64,000 nucleotides of DNA from RUG626 sp964553775 (GCA_964553775.1 CAZKLU010000003.1:1-64000), one strand, 5' to 3'. Positions 50,257-59,648 are shown, counted from the stretch's first letter. Numbers and translations are program-made. The notes: generated by a model not told the origin, from the letters alone.

Positions 50257-52866
50257 ATGAAAGAACTTCCAAAAATCTACGATCCCAAAAGTGTCGAGAA
50301 GAAAATCTATGATATGTGGATGGAAAACGGGTATTTTCACGCTGAACGCGACCCGTCTAAGAAACCGTTTACAATCGTCATACCGCCGCCAAATGTCACA
50401 GGGCAGCTTCATCTTGGACACGCTTTCGATGAGACAATTCAGGATATTCTCATTCGCTATAAACGCATGAAAGGCTACAGTGCGCTCTGGCTGCCCGGTT
50501 ACGACCACGCCGGTATAGCCACACAAATCAAAGTTGAAGAGGTTCTGCGTAATGAAGAGGGTCTTACTCGCTTCGATTTGGGTCAGGAAAAGTTCCTTGA
50601 GCGCGTCTGGGACTGGAAGAATAAGTACGGCGACAGAATTGTTGAGCAGCTCAAAAAGCTCGGCTCGTCCTGCGACTGGGAAAGGCAACGTTTCACGATG
50701 GACGAGGGATGCTCGAAGGCAGTGCGCGAGGTGTTCTGTTCGCTCTACGAAAAGGGACTTATCTACAGAGGCAAGCGCATAATAAACTGGTGTCCCCACT
50801 GCACAACGGCTCTTTCAGACGCGGAAGTCGAATATGAGGAAAAGCCCGGACATCTCTGGTACATTCGTTACCCGCTCTCCGATGGCTCCGGCGAGGTGAT
50901 TGTGGCTACAACGCGCCCCGAAACGATGCTTGGTGATACCGGTGTCGCTGTGAACCCGAACGATGAACGGTACAAGGATATAGTTGGCAAGATGTGCATA
51001 CTCCCGCTTGTCGGACGCGAAATGCCGATTGTAGCTGATGAATACGTTGATATGGAGTTCGGCACCGGCTGTGTTAAAATGACACCATGCCACGACCCGA
51101 ACGACTTTGAGGTTGGTCTGCGCCATAATTTAGAGCAGATACTCGTGATAGACGGCGATGGAAAAATTATAAACGGCGGCAAATATAACGGTATGGACAG
51201 ATACGAGGCGCGTGAAGCTATACTGCGCGACCTTGAGCAGCAGGGGTATCTTGTAAAAGTTGAAGACCACATACACAACGTCGGCACCTGTTACCGCTGC
51301 CACAACGATGTGGAACCTCTCGCGTCCGACCAGTGGTTTGTGAAGATGCAGCCTCTCGCAAAAGACGCTATGCAGGTTGTGGAGGACGGCAGAATAAAGT
51401 TTGTGCCTGACAGATTCTCAAAGACGTATCTCAACTGGATGAAGAACGTGCGAGACTGGTGCATATCACGTCAGCTCTGGTGGGGACACCGTATTCCCGC
51501 ATGGCACTGCCGCGACTGCAAACACATCACGGTTTCACGCACCGACCCGACAGAGTGCGAGAAGTGCGGTTCAAAAAACATTTATCGCGACCCCGATGTG
51601 CTTGACACTTGGTTCTCTTCCGCACTGTGGCCGTTTGAGACGCTCGGCTGGCCAGATGAGACGGAGGATTATAAGTACTTCTATCCCACTGATGTTCTTG
51701 TGACCGGGTACGATATAATATTCTTCTGGGTGGCAAGAATGATATTCTCCGGTATGGAACATACTAAGCAGCCCCCGTTCCACACAGTTTTAATACACGG
51801 TCTCATACGCGATGCCGATGGACGCAAATTCTCCAAATCACTCGGAAACGGCGTTGACCCGATAGAAGTTATTGACAAATACGGAGCGGACGCTCTGAGA
51901 TTCAATATCATAACAGGCAACTCCCCCGGAAATGACACACGCTTTTATCCGGAGAGGTGCGAGGCTATGCGAAACTTCGCGAACAAAATCTGGAACGCCT
52001 CACGATTTGTAATGATGAATCTGACTATTGAGGACTGCACTCTTCCGGAGAATCTTCAGCTCCCCGACAAATGGATACTTTCGCGGCTCAACACTCTGAC
52101 GAAGGATGTCACGGACAATTTTGAGAAATACGAGCTTGGTATAGCCGCGCAGAACATCTATGAGTTCATTTGGGACACGTTCTGCGACTGGTATATAGAG
52201 CTGACGAAGCCGAGACTTGCAGAGGGTGACACAGACACGCAGAGGGTGCTTTTATATACGCTGACACAGCTATTGAAGCTGCTGCACCCGTTCATGCCAT
52301 TCATAACCGAGGAAATCTATCAGGCACTTCCGCATGAGGGTGACGCACTAATGGTTCAGCCATACCCAGAGTACGATGAGAAGCTGTCATATCCAGAGGA
52401 TGAGGTCGCGTTTGAGACTGTAATGGACGCGATAAAGGCAATACGCAGCCGCAGAGCCGAGATGAACGTACCTCCATCCAAAAAGGCGCATTTGATAGTT
52501 GTAACGGACAGTGCGGCAACATTTGACAGTGCGGAGGCGTATTTGAAGAAACTCGCGTACTGTGAAAGTGTGACTGTGCAGAATGTCGAACCCGACTCGA
52601 TAGACGGCATGGTGTCTGTTGTAACAGGCGGGGCGAAGCTCTATATGCCGCTTGCGGAGCTTGTGGATATTGACAAGGAACGCGAAAGAATCAAAAAAGA
52701 GCTTGCGAAAGCTGAAGGTCAGAAACTGGCTCAGGAGAAGAAACTGCAAAACGAAAAGTTTGTCTCAAGGGCACCGGAACAGGTTGTAAAGACCGAGAGG
52801 GATAAGCTTGCAAAAGCCGAAGCACTCATAGAGAACCTGACAGCAGCGTTGGCGGCGTTGGGATAA
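50257..52866 (+). CDS. valS: valyl-tRNA synthetase
   Basis: Class-I synthetase of 869 residues that charges tRNA-Val. The HIGH-type motif is PPPNVTGQLHLGHAF (about 43-57) and the KMSKS-type motif is KFSKSLGNG (about 525-533). The editing domain lies between (TTRPETMLGDTGVAVNP). The C-terminal anticodon-binding region and a final coiled coil (LVDIDKERERIKKELAKAE) are complete. A zinc-ribbon pair CRDCKH / CEKCGS is visible at about 417-440. CAGGAGG sets the start; the longer frame from 50155 lies within the leader. Confidence 0.97.
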   Translation: MKELPKIYDPKSVEKKIYDMWMENGYFHAERDPSKKPFTIVIPPPNVTGQLHLGHAFDETIQDILIRYKRMKGYSALWLPGYDHAGIATQIKVEEVLRNEEGLTRFDLGQEKFLERVWDWKNKYGDRIVEQLKKLGSSCDWERQRFTMDEGCSKAVREVFCSLYEKGLIYRGKRIINWCPHCTTALSDAEVEYEEKPGHLWYIRYPLSDGSGEVIVATTRPETMLGDTGVAVNPNDERYKDIVGKMCILPLVGREMPIVADEYVDMEFGTGCVKMTPCHDPNDFEVGLRHNLEQILVIDGDGKIINGGKYNGMDRYEAREAILRDLEQQGYLVKVEDHIHNVGTCYRCHNDVEPLASDQWFVKMQPLAKDAMQVVEDGRIKFVPDRFSKTYLNWMKNVRDWCISRQLWWGHRIPAWHCRDCKHITVSRTDPTECEKCGSKNIYRDPDVLDTWFSSALWPFETLGWPDETEDYKYFYPTDVLVTGYDIIFFWVARMIFSGMEHTKQPPFHTVLIHGLIRDADGRKFSKSLGNGVDPIEVIDKYGADALRFNIITGNSPGNDTRFYPERCEAMRNFANKIWNASRFVMMNLTIEDCTLPENLQLPDKWILSRLNTLTKDVTDNFEKYELGIAAQNIYEFIWDTFCDWYIELTKPRLAEGDTDTQRVLLYTLTQLLKLLHPFMPFITEEIYQALPHEGDALMVQPYPEYDEKLSYPEDEVAFETVMDAIKAIRSRRAEMNVPPSKKAHLIVVTDSAATFDSAEAYLKKLAYCESVTVQNVEPDSIDGMVSVVTGGAKLYMPLAELVDIDKERERIKKELAKAEGQKLAQEKKLQNEKFVSRAPEQVVKTERDKLAKAEALIENLTAALAALG

Positions 52867-52928
52867 TACCCGCAGTCGGTATGAAATAACGATTAAAAAT
52901 CAGAGATTACAGATTAACAGCGATACTT

Positions 52929-52959
52929 AAAGCCGAAATTCTTTTCGGCTTTATTTTTT
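52929..52959 (+). terminator. intrinsic terminator of valS
   Basis: AAAGCCGAAA / TTTTCGGCTTT with a short loop, followed by ATTTTTT, 63 bases after the stop. Confidence 0.88.
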
Positions 52960-53025
52960 GCAATTTGGCGGGGCTGACCAAGCACAAATTTGCGAAAATT
53001 TCCATGTTCGCCGACATAACAGCTT

Positions 53026-54234
53026 CTACACTCCCCTGCCGATGCCGTTTCCATGTTTTTTTGACAGGCAGATGCCGGTTGTCACGGCGGCTGTCAAAAA
53101 CAAAACAGCGCAGACAACGCACATATAGTTTTCGCTTGTCTCCGTGTTCCCTTTATAAATTATTACCTTGTCGTATTCTCCGTCTCCATCGCTGTCTACA
53201 TGGAGACTGCTCCTTTTTCCAACGCTAACGAGTGTATCCACAGTTGTCGATGGCGTAACCGGTATATTCTTAAAATTACGCATATCAGAGTAACTTCCCT
53301 CCTCGTCCATAAACGCTATAGTGCAATTCATCGTGCCGTTACCTGTGCCTGTAATCCTGAGCGGATAGTCCGTGCCCTCTTTCAAACGCAGAATTTTAAC
53401 ATCTCCCTCCTCGCTCTTCTCAAACGACAGTGTTCCAAAGTTGGTACGCTGATTCTCTCTGCACAGAGTCTCACCGCTGACACTTACCGATACATCCACC
53501 GGACACGCGACACTAATATAAATATATCTCCCTCCGTTCATTACATCCGCCACATCACTGAAAACAAATTTCAATGAATCGACATCTCCCACTTCATAAT
53601 GGCACCCATCGCTTGCTATAAGCTCAAGAAGCTCCTGCGCCGATATTGTTTCCTTCTGGCTCAGTGACTTGAAAAAGCCTATTGTGTAGATTGTCACATT
53701 ATCCTTTTTTATCTCATCGGTGTACGATGTAAGTTTCTCGCCTACAAGTCCAAGATTTGGCTTTCCGTCACTCATCATAACGATAGTTTTTCTCTCGGCT
53801 CCGCTGCATCTCAGCAGCTCAAACGCGGTGGAAAGTCCCTCGTACATATTTGTTTTTCCTCCGGCTTCAATAGCGTTTATGCACTCCGTAAGCTGAACCA
53901 TATCATCGGAAAAGCCGGATATTGTCTCGGCATCTGTGCTGTACGCGATAACAGCGAGAGCTTGTTCCTCTCTCATTATTGATTCTGTGAAAGCTATGGC
54001 AGCTTGTTTTGTTTCCTCCATGGACTTTCCAATCATGCTGTTTGAGCAGTCTATAAGCAGCACAACCGCCTGTTGAACTCCCGTATCGTACTGCACATCA
54101 GCGTAAGAGTCAATAGTCATCACTCCTGCACACAGCAAAATCACTGTTGTGACGCTTATGCCTACCGACAACAGGTTCGTTTGAATATGAGCAAATGCTT
54201 TCAGCTTGCGAAATAATGTTTTTGTCAAACGCAA
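53026..54234 (-). CDS. membrane-anchored von Willebrand factor A (VWA) domain protein
   Basis: 402 residues exposed outside the cell. An N-terminal span (about 21-38) is followed by a VWA domain with an intact MIDAS: LLIDCSNSM (Asp 62, Ser 64, Ser 66), then MYEGLSTAFELL and VMMSDGKPNLG with the third metal Asp. A beta-rich segment follows, and a C-terminal span (about 372-390) ends in basic KKHGNGIGRGV. It probably binds a protein ligand. The start is TTG at 54234, with GGAGG 8 bases away; the U-tract of a terminator lies right beside that site. The gene follows a zinc-ribbon protein on the same strand. Confidence 0.85.
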   Translation of the reverse strand: MRLTKTLFRKLKAFAHIQTNLLSVGISVTTVILLCAGVMTIDSYADVQYDTGVQQAVVLLIDCSNSMIGKSMEETKQAAIAFTESIMREEQALAVIAYSTDAETISGFSDDMVQLTECINAIEAGGKTNMYEGLSTAFELLRCSGAERKTIVMMSDGKPNLGLVGEKLTSYTDEIKKDNVTIYTIGFFKSLSQKETISAQELLELIASDGCHYEVGDVDSLKFVFSDVADVMNGGRYIYISVACPVDVSVSVSGETLCRENQRTNFGTLSFEKSEEGDVKILRLKEGTDYPLRITGTGNGTMNCTIAFMDEEGSYSDMRNFKNIPVTPSTTVDTLVSVGKRSSLHVDSDGDGEYDKVIIYKGNTETSENYMCVVCAVLFLTAAVTTGICLSKKHGNGIGRGV

Positions 54235-54245
54235 GAATACCGCCT

Positions 54246-54283
54246 CCAAAAAAATCCGACAAGACGTATGTCTTATCGGATTA
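54246..54283 (-). terminator. terminator/attenuator abutting the VWA gene start
   Basis: On the minus strand the stem AATCCGATAAGAC / GTCTTGTCGGATT with a 4-base loop is followed by TTTTTT and directly by GGAGG of the VWA gene. Transcripts from the upstream zinc-ribbon gene would mostly stop here; the VWA gene depends on read-through or on an unseen promoter. Confidence 0.8.
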
Positions 54284-54452
54284 TTATATTTAATTTGGAA
54301 GCGTAATATTATACTCAAAGCCACAATCTTTCAGAATCTGAGTACGCCCAAGTTCCAGCGTCAAAAGCTGTTAATCAAATGAAAATATGTCTATTTGTTA
54401 TCCTTTCACCTGATTTTGCCTCTCATGCAGGACTTTTCATTCATCGGCGTGT

Positions 54453-56108
54453 CTAATTTTGCAGCTTTGTTCCGCACTCCGTGCAAAACAGGTACGAACC
54501 ATCAATACGATGACCGCACTTCGGGCAGTAGCTTACCCTGCCCTGTCCCGCTCCAACATCAAACGATGCTCCCTGAGCATAAGAGGACGCGCCTTTGTTG
54601 TCTCCATTTGAAAAACCCTGATTAGACTGCGCCTCAAGCGGGGCTGCCTGTCCCTGTTCGGGCTGAATGTTAATTTTGCTGTTAAGAGGTATTGTCGGTC
54701 CCTGATTTGACAGATAATCACCGTCTCCGGTGCCACCGTTTTGACCGAACTGTGAAGGCTGCGCGTTGTAATTTGGTACTTGGTTGAACGGCAGTTCCTG
54801 CTGACCGCCGAAATTCTGATTTTGATCAAAGGACTGATTAAATGAGAATGGATTGCTGAACTGGTCAACAAACTCAATCGGCTGCGTTTCTCCTATTTCC
54901 TGCGAATCATTGAGATGTGGAGAATCGCCGACCGGCACTGTGGCTCCAACGTCACCTATTTTGCTCACACTCGGATTATTCTGCTGATAAGCACTTGGTG
55001 CGTAAATATTGTATGAGGGTGTGCTTTCATACGGTGACACACCTTCAGTTTTCACAAGAGTTGTCGGCTCCTCATCGCTGTGGTCATTCTCATCGCGATA
55101 TTTGCTCCAGTCAATCTCCTTGCCGCATTCGGTACAAATGTTCTGACCGCTTGTTATGATAGCTCCGCAGCTTTCACATCTCACGGTTTTCTGCGTATAT
55201 TTTGCGGAGTCATTGGATTTAACAGACTCATCTTCCGATGCTGCCGCGATGACTTCATTCTGCACATCATCTTCATCATCATCGTCATCATCGAAGTAAT
55301 CCGCGTTCTCGTTTTCTTCATTACGCTTTTTGCCTGTCAAATCACGTCCGGTACGGGATGCGGTTTCTGCGGGCTTTGACTTCTCGGTTTGCCTGACTTC
55401 AAAAATACTCTGTGTCACCGGTGCCGATACGTCCGTCCTGTTATTGTCGGACGGCATATCATGTGAAAAAACAGGCTGTGTAACGTCAGTATTTGGCTGT
55501 TCATCTTGCCGTAAACTGAAAATACTCTGCGTTACCGGCGCTGATACATTCGCTTTGTTGTTGTCAGATAGCGTGTCATTCGGAAAAACAGGCTGCGTGC
55601 TGCCAGTAACATCATCAAGATTTACGAAGCCTGTCATTGGTATTACATCATCATAATCAGGAGGTTCTTTTGCGCTTATCGGCATTGTTACACCTGGAAC
55701 CTCAACACTGCTGTTCATACTTCCAAAAAAGTCAGTTTGAATGTTATCCGGCGTGTCTTCCTGTGCTGAGCCGAAATCATCCTCCGCCGAAGCTTTTGCC
55801 AGAGTGCCGTAATCCTCGCTTTGTTCTTCCGATTCGGAAGCGACCGCTTTTACACCGCCGCGAAGCTCAGAGATATTTTGCTCCAAATCATCTATGTTCA
55901 TCACAATATCTGAAAACTCCGCTCTTGCCGCGTCCTTGTGTCGTGAGACGTAAAGCTTTCCGACAAGCCGGTACGCATTGTCAAGCTCCGTTTGCAGCCT
56001 GTCAAGCTTGGTGTTCACCCTTGCGGACTCCGCAAGCTCTAAAAGCTTTTTCATCTCAGACATTCTTTGCGGATCCATATCCAGCCCTATATCTTTGCTG
56101 TCGTGCAT
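54453..56108 (-). CDS. double zinc-ribbon protein with long acidic, low-complexity middle
   Basis: 551 residues, no membrane span. An N-terminal helical part with likely coiled coil (SEMKKLLELAESARVNTKLDRLQTELDNAY) is followed by a long linker with a recurring PVTQSIF / TQPVF phrase (at least four copies). Next come an Asp/Glu run, a zinc ribbon CESCG...CTECG (about 325-347), a Gln/Asn/Pro-rich stretch (NQNFGGQQ), and a C-terminal zinc ribbon CPKCG...CTECG. The start at 56108 follows GGGAGGG. Such zinc ribbons occur in proteins linked to FHA or kinase signalling; the TQPxF repeats could be phosphorylation sites. No function is proven. Confidence 0.7.
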   Translation of the reverse strand: MHDSKDIGLDMDPQRMSEMKKLLELAESARVNTKLDRLQTELDNAYRLVGKLYVSRHKDAARAEFSDIVMNIDDLEQNISELRGGVKAVASESEEQSEDYGTLAKASAEDDFGSAQEDTPDNIQTDFFGSMNSSVEVPGVTMPISAKEPPDYDDVIPMTGFVNLDDVTGSTQPVFPNDTLSDNNKANVSAPVTQSIFSLRQDEQPNTDVTQPVFSHDMPSDNNRTDVSAPVTQSIFEVRQTEKSKPAETASRTGRDLTGKKRNEENENADYFDDDDDDEDDVQNEVIAAASEDESVKSNDSAKYTQKTVRCESCGAIITSGQNICTECGKEIDWSKYRDENDHSDEEPTTLVKTEGVSPYESTPSYNIYAPSAYQQNNPSVSKIGDVGATVPVGDSPHLNDSQEIGETQPIEFVDQFSNPFSFNQSFDQNQNFGGQQELPFNQVPNYNAQPSQFGQNGGTGDGDYLSNQGPTIPLNSKINIQPEQGQAAPLEAQSNQGFSNGDNKGASSYAQGASFDVGAGQGRVSYCPKCGHRIDGSYLFCTECGTKLQN

Positions 56109-56200
56109 TATTTCTGTCCCTCCCACGTTTAATATCTTATTATACTCAATTATATCTAAAACACGAAATTTCACACTCACCCACGAAGCGCAAGCATATA

Positions 56201-58006
56201 CTATTCATCAAGCTTTAAAACAGCCATAAATGCTTCCGTTGGTATCTGAACCGTGCCAAGTGAGCGCATTTTCTTTTTGCCCTCTTTCTGCTTCTCCAGG
56301 AGTTTCTTCTTCCGTGTAATATCGCCGCCGTAACACTTGGCAAGAACATCCTTTCTCAGAGCTTTTACAGTCTCCCGCGCAATTATTTTGCCGCCGATTG
56401 CCGCCTGAATCGGAACTTCAAAAAGCTGACGCGGAATATTCTCCTTGAGCTTCTCACACAGCTTACGCGCTCTCGGATATGCCTTGTCCTTGTGCGCTAT
56501 GAATGACAAAGCATCCACCTGATCGCCGTTCAGCAAAAGATCGACCTTCACCAGTTCAGATGGGCGGTACTCTGAAAATTCATAGTCAAGAGAAGCGTAG
56601 CCCTTAGTTCTCGCTTTCAACGTATCGAAAAAGTCATATATTATCTCACCGAGCGGCATACTGTACCGCAGTTCCACAAGATTTGAATCGAGATACTGCA
56701 TATCGCGGTATTCGCCGCGCCGTTCCTGACACATTGGCATGATATTTCCGACAAATTCCGGAGGTGTAATGATTGACGCAGCTACATATGGTTCCGCTGT
56801 CTCAAGGATTGATGCCGGATCCGGGTAATTATGAGGATTGTCAACCATTAAAACATTTCCATCCGTCTTGGTTATTTCGTATATAACGGAAGGAAGAGTC
56901 GTTATAAGGTCAAGATCGAACTCACGTTCAAGCCGTTCCTGTATAATCTCCATATGAAGCATACCGAGAAATCCGCAGCGAAATCCATAGCCCAGTGCCG
57001 CGCTCGTCTCCGGTTCAAACGACAGCGAAGCATCGTTAAGCTGCAACTTCTCAAGTGCGTCTCGCAAATCAGGAAATTTGCTGCCATCCTCGGTATATAT
57101 GCCGCAGTACACCATCTGTCTCGCTGGTCGGTACCCGGGGAGCGGATCTTCAGCGGGAGAACTCGCAAGTGTAACAGTATCGCCTATCTGTGTATCACGG
57201 ACATTTTTTATAGACGCAGTAAAGTAACCAACCTCCCCTGCCGTAAGCTCGTCACAAGGCTCATAACCTATCGGCAGAAGATGTCCGCACTCTATAATCT
57301 GGTACTCCGCGCCGGATGCCATCATTCTTACCGTATCGCCTGTTTTGAGTGTTCCATCCATAAGGCGTATATATACTATAACTCCTCTGTATGAATCATA
57401 TTGACTGTCGAAAATGAGAGCCTTCAGCTTCGCCTCCGGATCTCCCTTCGGCGGTGGAACACGGTCAATTATTGCCTCCACCACAGATTCAATATTTATG
57501 CCATTTTTCGCTGAAATTGCCGGAGCGTCCTGTGCTTCTATTCCGATAACATTTTCAATCTCATCGCGTACTCTCTGCGGATCCGCAGCGGGAAGATCGA
57601 TTTTATTGATTACCGGCAGTATTTCGAGGTCATGATCCGCCGCCAAATACGCATTCGCCAGTGTCTGTGCCTCAACGCCTTGTGCCGCGTCAACAACGAG
57701 AACGGCACCCTCGCAGGCGGCAAGTGAACGCGATACCTCATAGCCAAAATCCACATGACCCGGAGTGTCGATAAGGTTCAGCTCATATTTCTCACCGTTA
57801 TCTCTCGTGTATAAAAGCCGCACTGCCCGCGCCTTTATGGTGATACCGCGTTCACGTTCGAGATCCATACTGTCAAGAAGCTGATCCTCCATCTCACGTT
57901 CCGGCACAGCTCCGCAAAGCTCTATAAGCCGGTCGGAAAGCGTTGATTTGCCGTGGTCTATATGGGCGATGATCGAGAAGTTGCGTATGTGCGTCCTGTC
58001 TGTCAT
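56201..58006 (-). CDS. lepA: elongation factor 4 (LepA)
   Basis: A translational GTPase of 601 residues, normal for LepA, involved in 30S biogenesis and back-translocation. G1 AHIDHGKST (14-22), G3 DTPGHVDF, G4 NKID, G5 SAKNG are intact. The family-specific C-terminal domain is complete (KLKENIPRQLFEVPIQAAIGGKIIARE, then KKLLEKQKEGKKKMR). The ATG at 58006 follows GAGGTGGAAT; the frame starting at 58150 has no site. The spacer upstream carries an inverted repeat CCGCAACGG / CCGTTGCGG. Confidence 0.96.
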   Translation of the reverse strand: MTDRTHIRNFSIIAHIDHGKSTLSDRLIELCGAVPEREMEDQLLDSMDLERERGITIKARAVRLLYTRDNGEKYELNLIDTPGHVDFGYEVSRSLAACEGAVLVVDAAQGVEAQTLANAYLAADHDLEILPVINKIDLPAADPQRVRDEIENVIGIEAQDAPAISAKNGINIESVVEAIIDRVPPPKGDPEAKLKALIFDSQYDSYRGVIVYIRLMDGTLKTGDTVRMMASGAEYQIIECGHLLPIGYEPCDELTAGEVGYFTASIKNVRDTQIGDTVTLASSPAEDPLPGYRPARQMVYCGIYTEDGSKFPDLRDALEKLQLNDASLSFEPETSAALGYGFRCGFLGMLHMEIIQERLEREFDLDLITTLPSVIYEITKTDGNVLMVDNPHNYPDPASILETAEPYVAASIITPPEFVGNIMPMCQERRGEYRDMQYLDSNLVELRYSMPLGEIIYDFFDTLKARTKGYASLDYEFSEYRPSELVKVDLLLNGDQVDALSFIAHKDKAYPRARKLCEKLKENIPRQLFEVPIQAAIGGKIIARETVKALRKDVLAKCYGGDITRKKKLLEKQKEGKKKMRSLGTVQIPTEAFMAVLKLDE

Positions 58007-58167
58007 ATTCCACCTCGTCTGTTTTGTATACATAAACCGCGTTCCGCAACGGCGGAATATGCCCAATCCAAGCCCAAAATCCATTTCCGTGTTGAGCATA
58101 TACGAACACTTATATGTGTTCACCGTTGCGGCAGCGAGTATAAACCGCAAATAACCGCAAATAAATT

Positions 58168-58182
58168 GAAAATTGATTTCCG
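58168..58182. repeat. dispersed intergenic motif (reverse orientation)
   Basis: GAAAATTGATTTCCG, the complement of CGGAAATCAATTTTC, in the spacer between the S1-domain gene and lepA. Next to it is a short direct repeat CCGCAAATAA twice. Confidence 0.5.
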
Positions 58183-58219
58183 CACCCGCCGCATATCGGA
58201 AACTGCCGTAATGCGTGGG

Positions 58220-58606
58220 TTACCTTCTCTTGCGTGAGCCGTGCCGCTCGGAATGCCTTTTTATATCTGACTGCTTACTGTCGGATATCTTCATAAAGTG
58301 TTTGAGCTTATCCTCAAAATCATGATCCACCGAAACATTCTGCTGATTTTCCTCTGCGGGTTCCGGCTTAGGAGGCTCCGCAGCCTGCTTAATTGAGAGA
58401 TTGATTTTGCTGCCATCAATACTCAACACCTTGACCGTAACCTCCTGTCCGACAGAGAGATAATCGGATATGTTTTTGACAAATGCGTTGGTTATTTCAG
58501 ATATGTAGACCAATCCCGATTTTCCGTTAGGCAGTTCCACAAACGCGCCGAATTTTGTTATACTCGTTACCCTGCCCTTTACAATAGCGTCCTTTTCTAA
58601 TTTCAT
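58220..58606 (-). CDS. S1 RNA-binding domain protein (YabR-like)
   Basis: 128 residues. One S1 domain fills residues 1-75 (KGRVTSITKFGAFVELPNGKSGLVYISEI, VGQEVTVKVLSID, KINLSIKQA). The tail is low-complexity and ends in the basic HSERHGSRKRR. It corresponds to YabR, which follows divIC in Bacillus and Clostridia; it probably binds RNA or ribosomes. AAAGGG lies before the ATG. It lies 21 bases after divIC. Confidence 0.88.
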   Translation of the reverse strand: MKLEKDAIVKGRVTSITKFGAFVELPNGKSGLVYISEITNAFVKNISDYLSVGQEVTVKVLSIDGSKINLSIKQAAEPPKPEPAEENQQNVSVDHDFEDKLKHFMKISDSKQSDIKRHSERHGSRKRR

Positions 58607-58627
58607 TATCAGGCAAACCCTTTCCGT

Positions 58628-58906
58628 TTATCCAGCGTAATAAACTTCTTCACCGGGTTCCACCAGATTCAGCTTCTCCCGCGCTATATCTCGAATTACG
58701 TCATCGTCATCGCTGTTGTCTATAGCGTACTGCATTTCATCGTTTTCCACCGTCAGCTCCGCGACCTGTTTTTGAAGTTCTTCTGTTTGCGCCTGAGCAT
58801 TTTCTATTTGCCCTCGCAGCCTTGACAGTGCCACTATCGCGTACACTGCCAACACCAGCAAAATCAGCTTCGTAAGTATACCTGTGCGTCTGAGACGCAT
58901 TTCCAT
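58628..58906 (-). CDS. divIC: septum formation initiator DivIC/FtsB
   Basis: 92 residues: short basic cytoplasmic start, one membrane span (about 12-27), an extracellular coiled coil (about 30-62) and a conserved tail IAREKLNLVEPGEEVYY. It acts in the FtsL/FtsQ(DivIB) complex of the division septum. GGTGGAGGTG precedes the ATG. Its first 170 bases overlap yabQ in another frame. Confidence 0.92.
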   Translation of the reverse strand: MEMRLRRTGILTKLILLVLAVYAIVALSRLRGQIENAQAQTEELQKQVAELTVENDEMQYAIDNSDDDDVIRDIAREKLNLVEPGEEVYYAG

Positions 58907-59357
58907 TCACCTCCACCCCTCGTGTGTGCTTTCGTCCATACTTTATTTTATACCATTTTATTGCTTTTGAAAAGACTTTTTTTGCTTTTTCCGCAAGAAA
59001 TTTTGTCAATGTTTTCAATGGCTTCATGATGAATCCGATTGCTCTGACAATTTTTCCCGCAACATAGATCCCCAAGCGCATGACAAGTCTGCTAAACGTC
59101 AAAAAGTACACCGCCGCCGCCATAGAAGCTATGACCATGAATACGAGCCGCTGCTTTCCCTCGCCTATTGAAAGACCAAGTATAAAAAGTGAAATTGCGG
59201 CGAAAACCCAGAATCCAATGTCGGTTGCGGACGTCACAGCCACGTTATTGACCGTTCTTCGGATAACGCGGAACACATCGTACAAAAGTCCCGCGCATAT
59301 TCCCAAAAGAGCGGAACATATAACACGCCATAGCTCGACCGATATTCCCACCCACAT
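58737..59357 (-). CDS. yabQ: spore cortex protein YabQ, with a tail overlapping divIC
   Basis: 206 residues. Four membrane segments in the first 110 residues (WRVICSALLGICAGLLYDVFRVIRR is the typical opening). A basic, helical tail follows. YabQ is needed for cortex formation in Bacillus spores. The reading frame runs 170 bases into divIC, adding about 56 residues of Arg/Thr/Gly-rich sequence that are dictated by the other gene; the conserved part ends near KYGRKHTRG. The start lies 3 bases after yabP with no clear ribosome-binding site, so it is probably coupled. Confidence 0.85.
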   Translation of the reverse strand: MWVGISVELWRVICSALLGICAGLLYDVFRVIRRTVNNVAVTSATDIGFWVFAAISLFILGLSIGEGKQRLVFMVIASMAAAVYFLTFSRLVMRLGIYVAGKIVRAIGFIMKPLKTLTKFLAEKAKKVFSKAIKWYKIKYGRKHTRGVEVNGNASQTHRYTYEADFAGVGSVRDSGTVKAARANRKCSGANRRTSKTGRGADGGKR

Positions 59358-59360
59358 AGG

Positions 59361-59648
59361 CTATCGGAAAAGACGCGAGAAGAAGCCTCCGCGCTCTTCC
59401 TGCACGTCCTCGTACTCCACGCTGTCGATACTTCCGATTATCAACACATCACCGCTATCTACAGAAAGCTTCTCCATGTGCATATCATCACCGTGTACCG
59501 TGAGTTTTCCGAGGGTAGTTCCCATCACAACCTGCTGCTCATTGAAGCACTCAACTTCAGTAACGCCAGATACCGATATGCGTCCGCGATTTTCAATCAC
59601 TATATTATTATCAGCGGCGATATTATTTTGTTCCTCATACGACACCAT
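59361..59648 (-). CDS. yabP: sporulation protein YabP
   Basis: 95 residues. The beta-rich YabP/YqfC fold is clear: NRGRISVSGVTEVECFNEQQVVMGTTLGKLTVHGDDMHMEKLSVDSGDVLIIG. The ending GFFSRLFR matches the GFFSKLFK end of Bacillus YabP. It acts in spore cortex assembly with YabQ. ATG 59648 follows AAGGGGGAG. The frame remains open to 59774 (42 extra residues with coding-like composition), so a longer form is not excluded. There is no S4-domain yabO gene upstream, unlike Bacillus. Confidence 0.9.
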   Translation of the reverse strand: MVSYEEQNNIAADNNIVIENRGRISVSGVTEVECFNEQQVVMGTTLGKLTVHGDDMHMEKLSVDSGDVLIIGSIDSVEYEDVQEERGGFFSRLFR

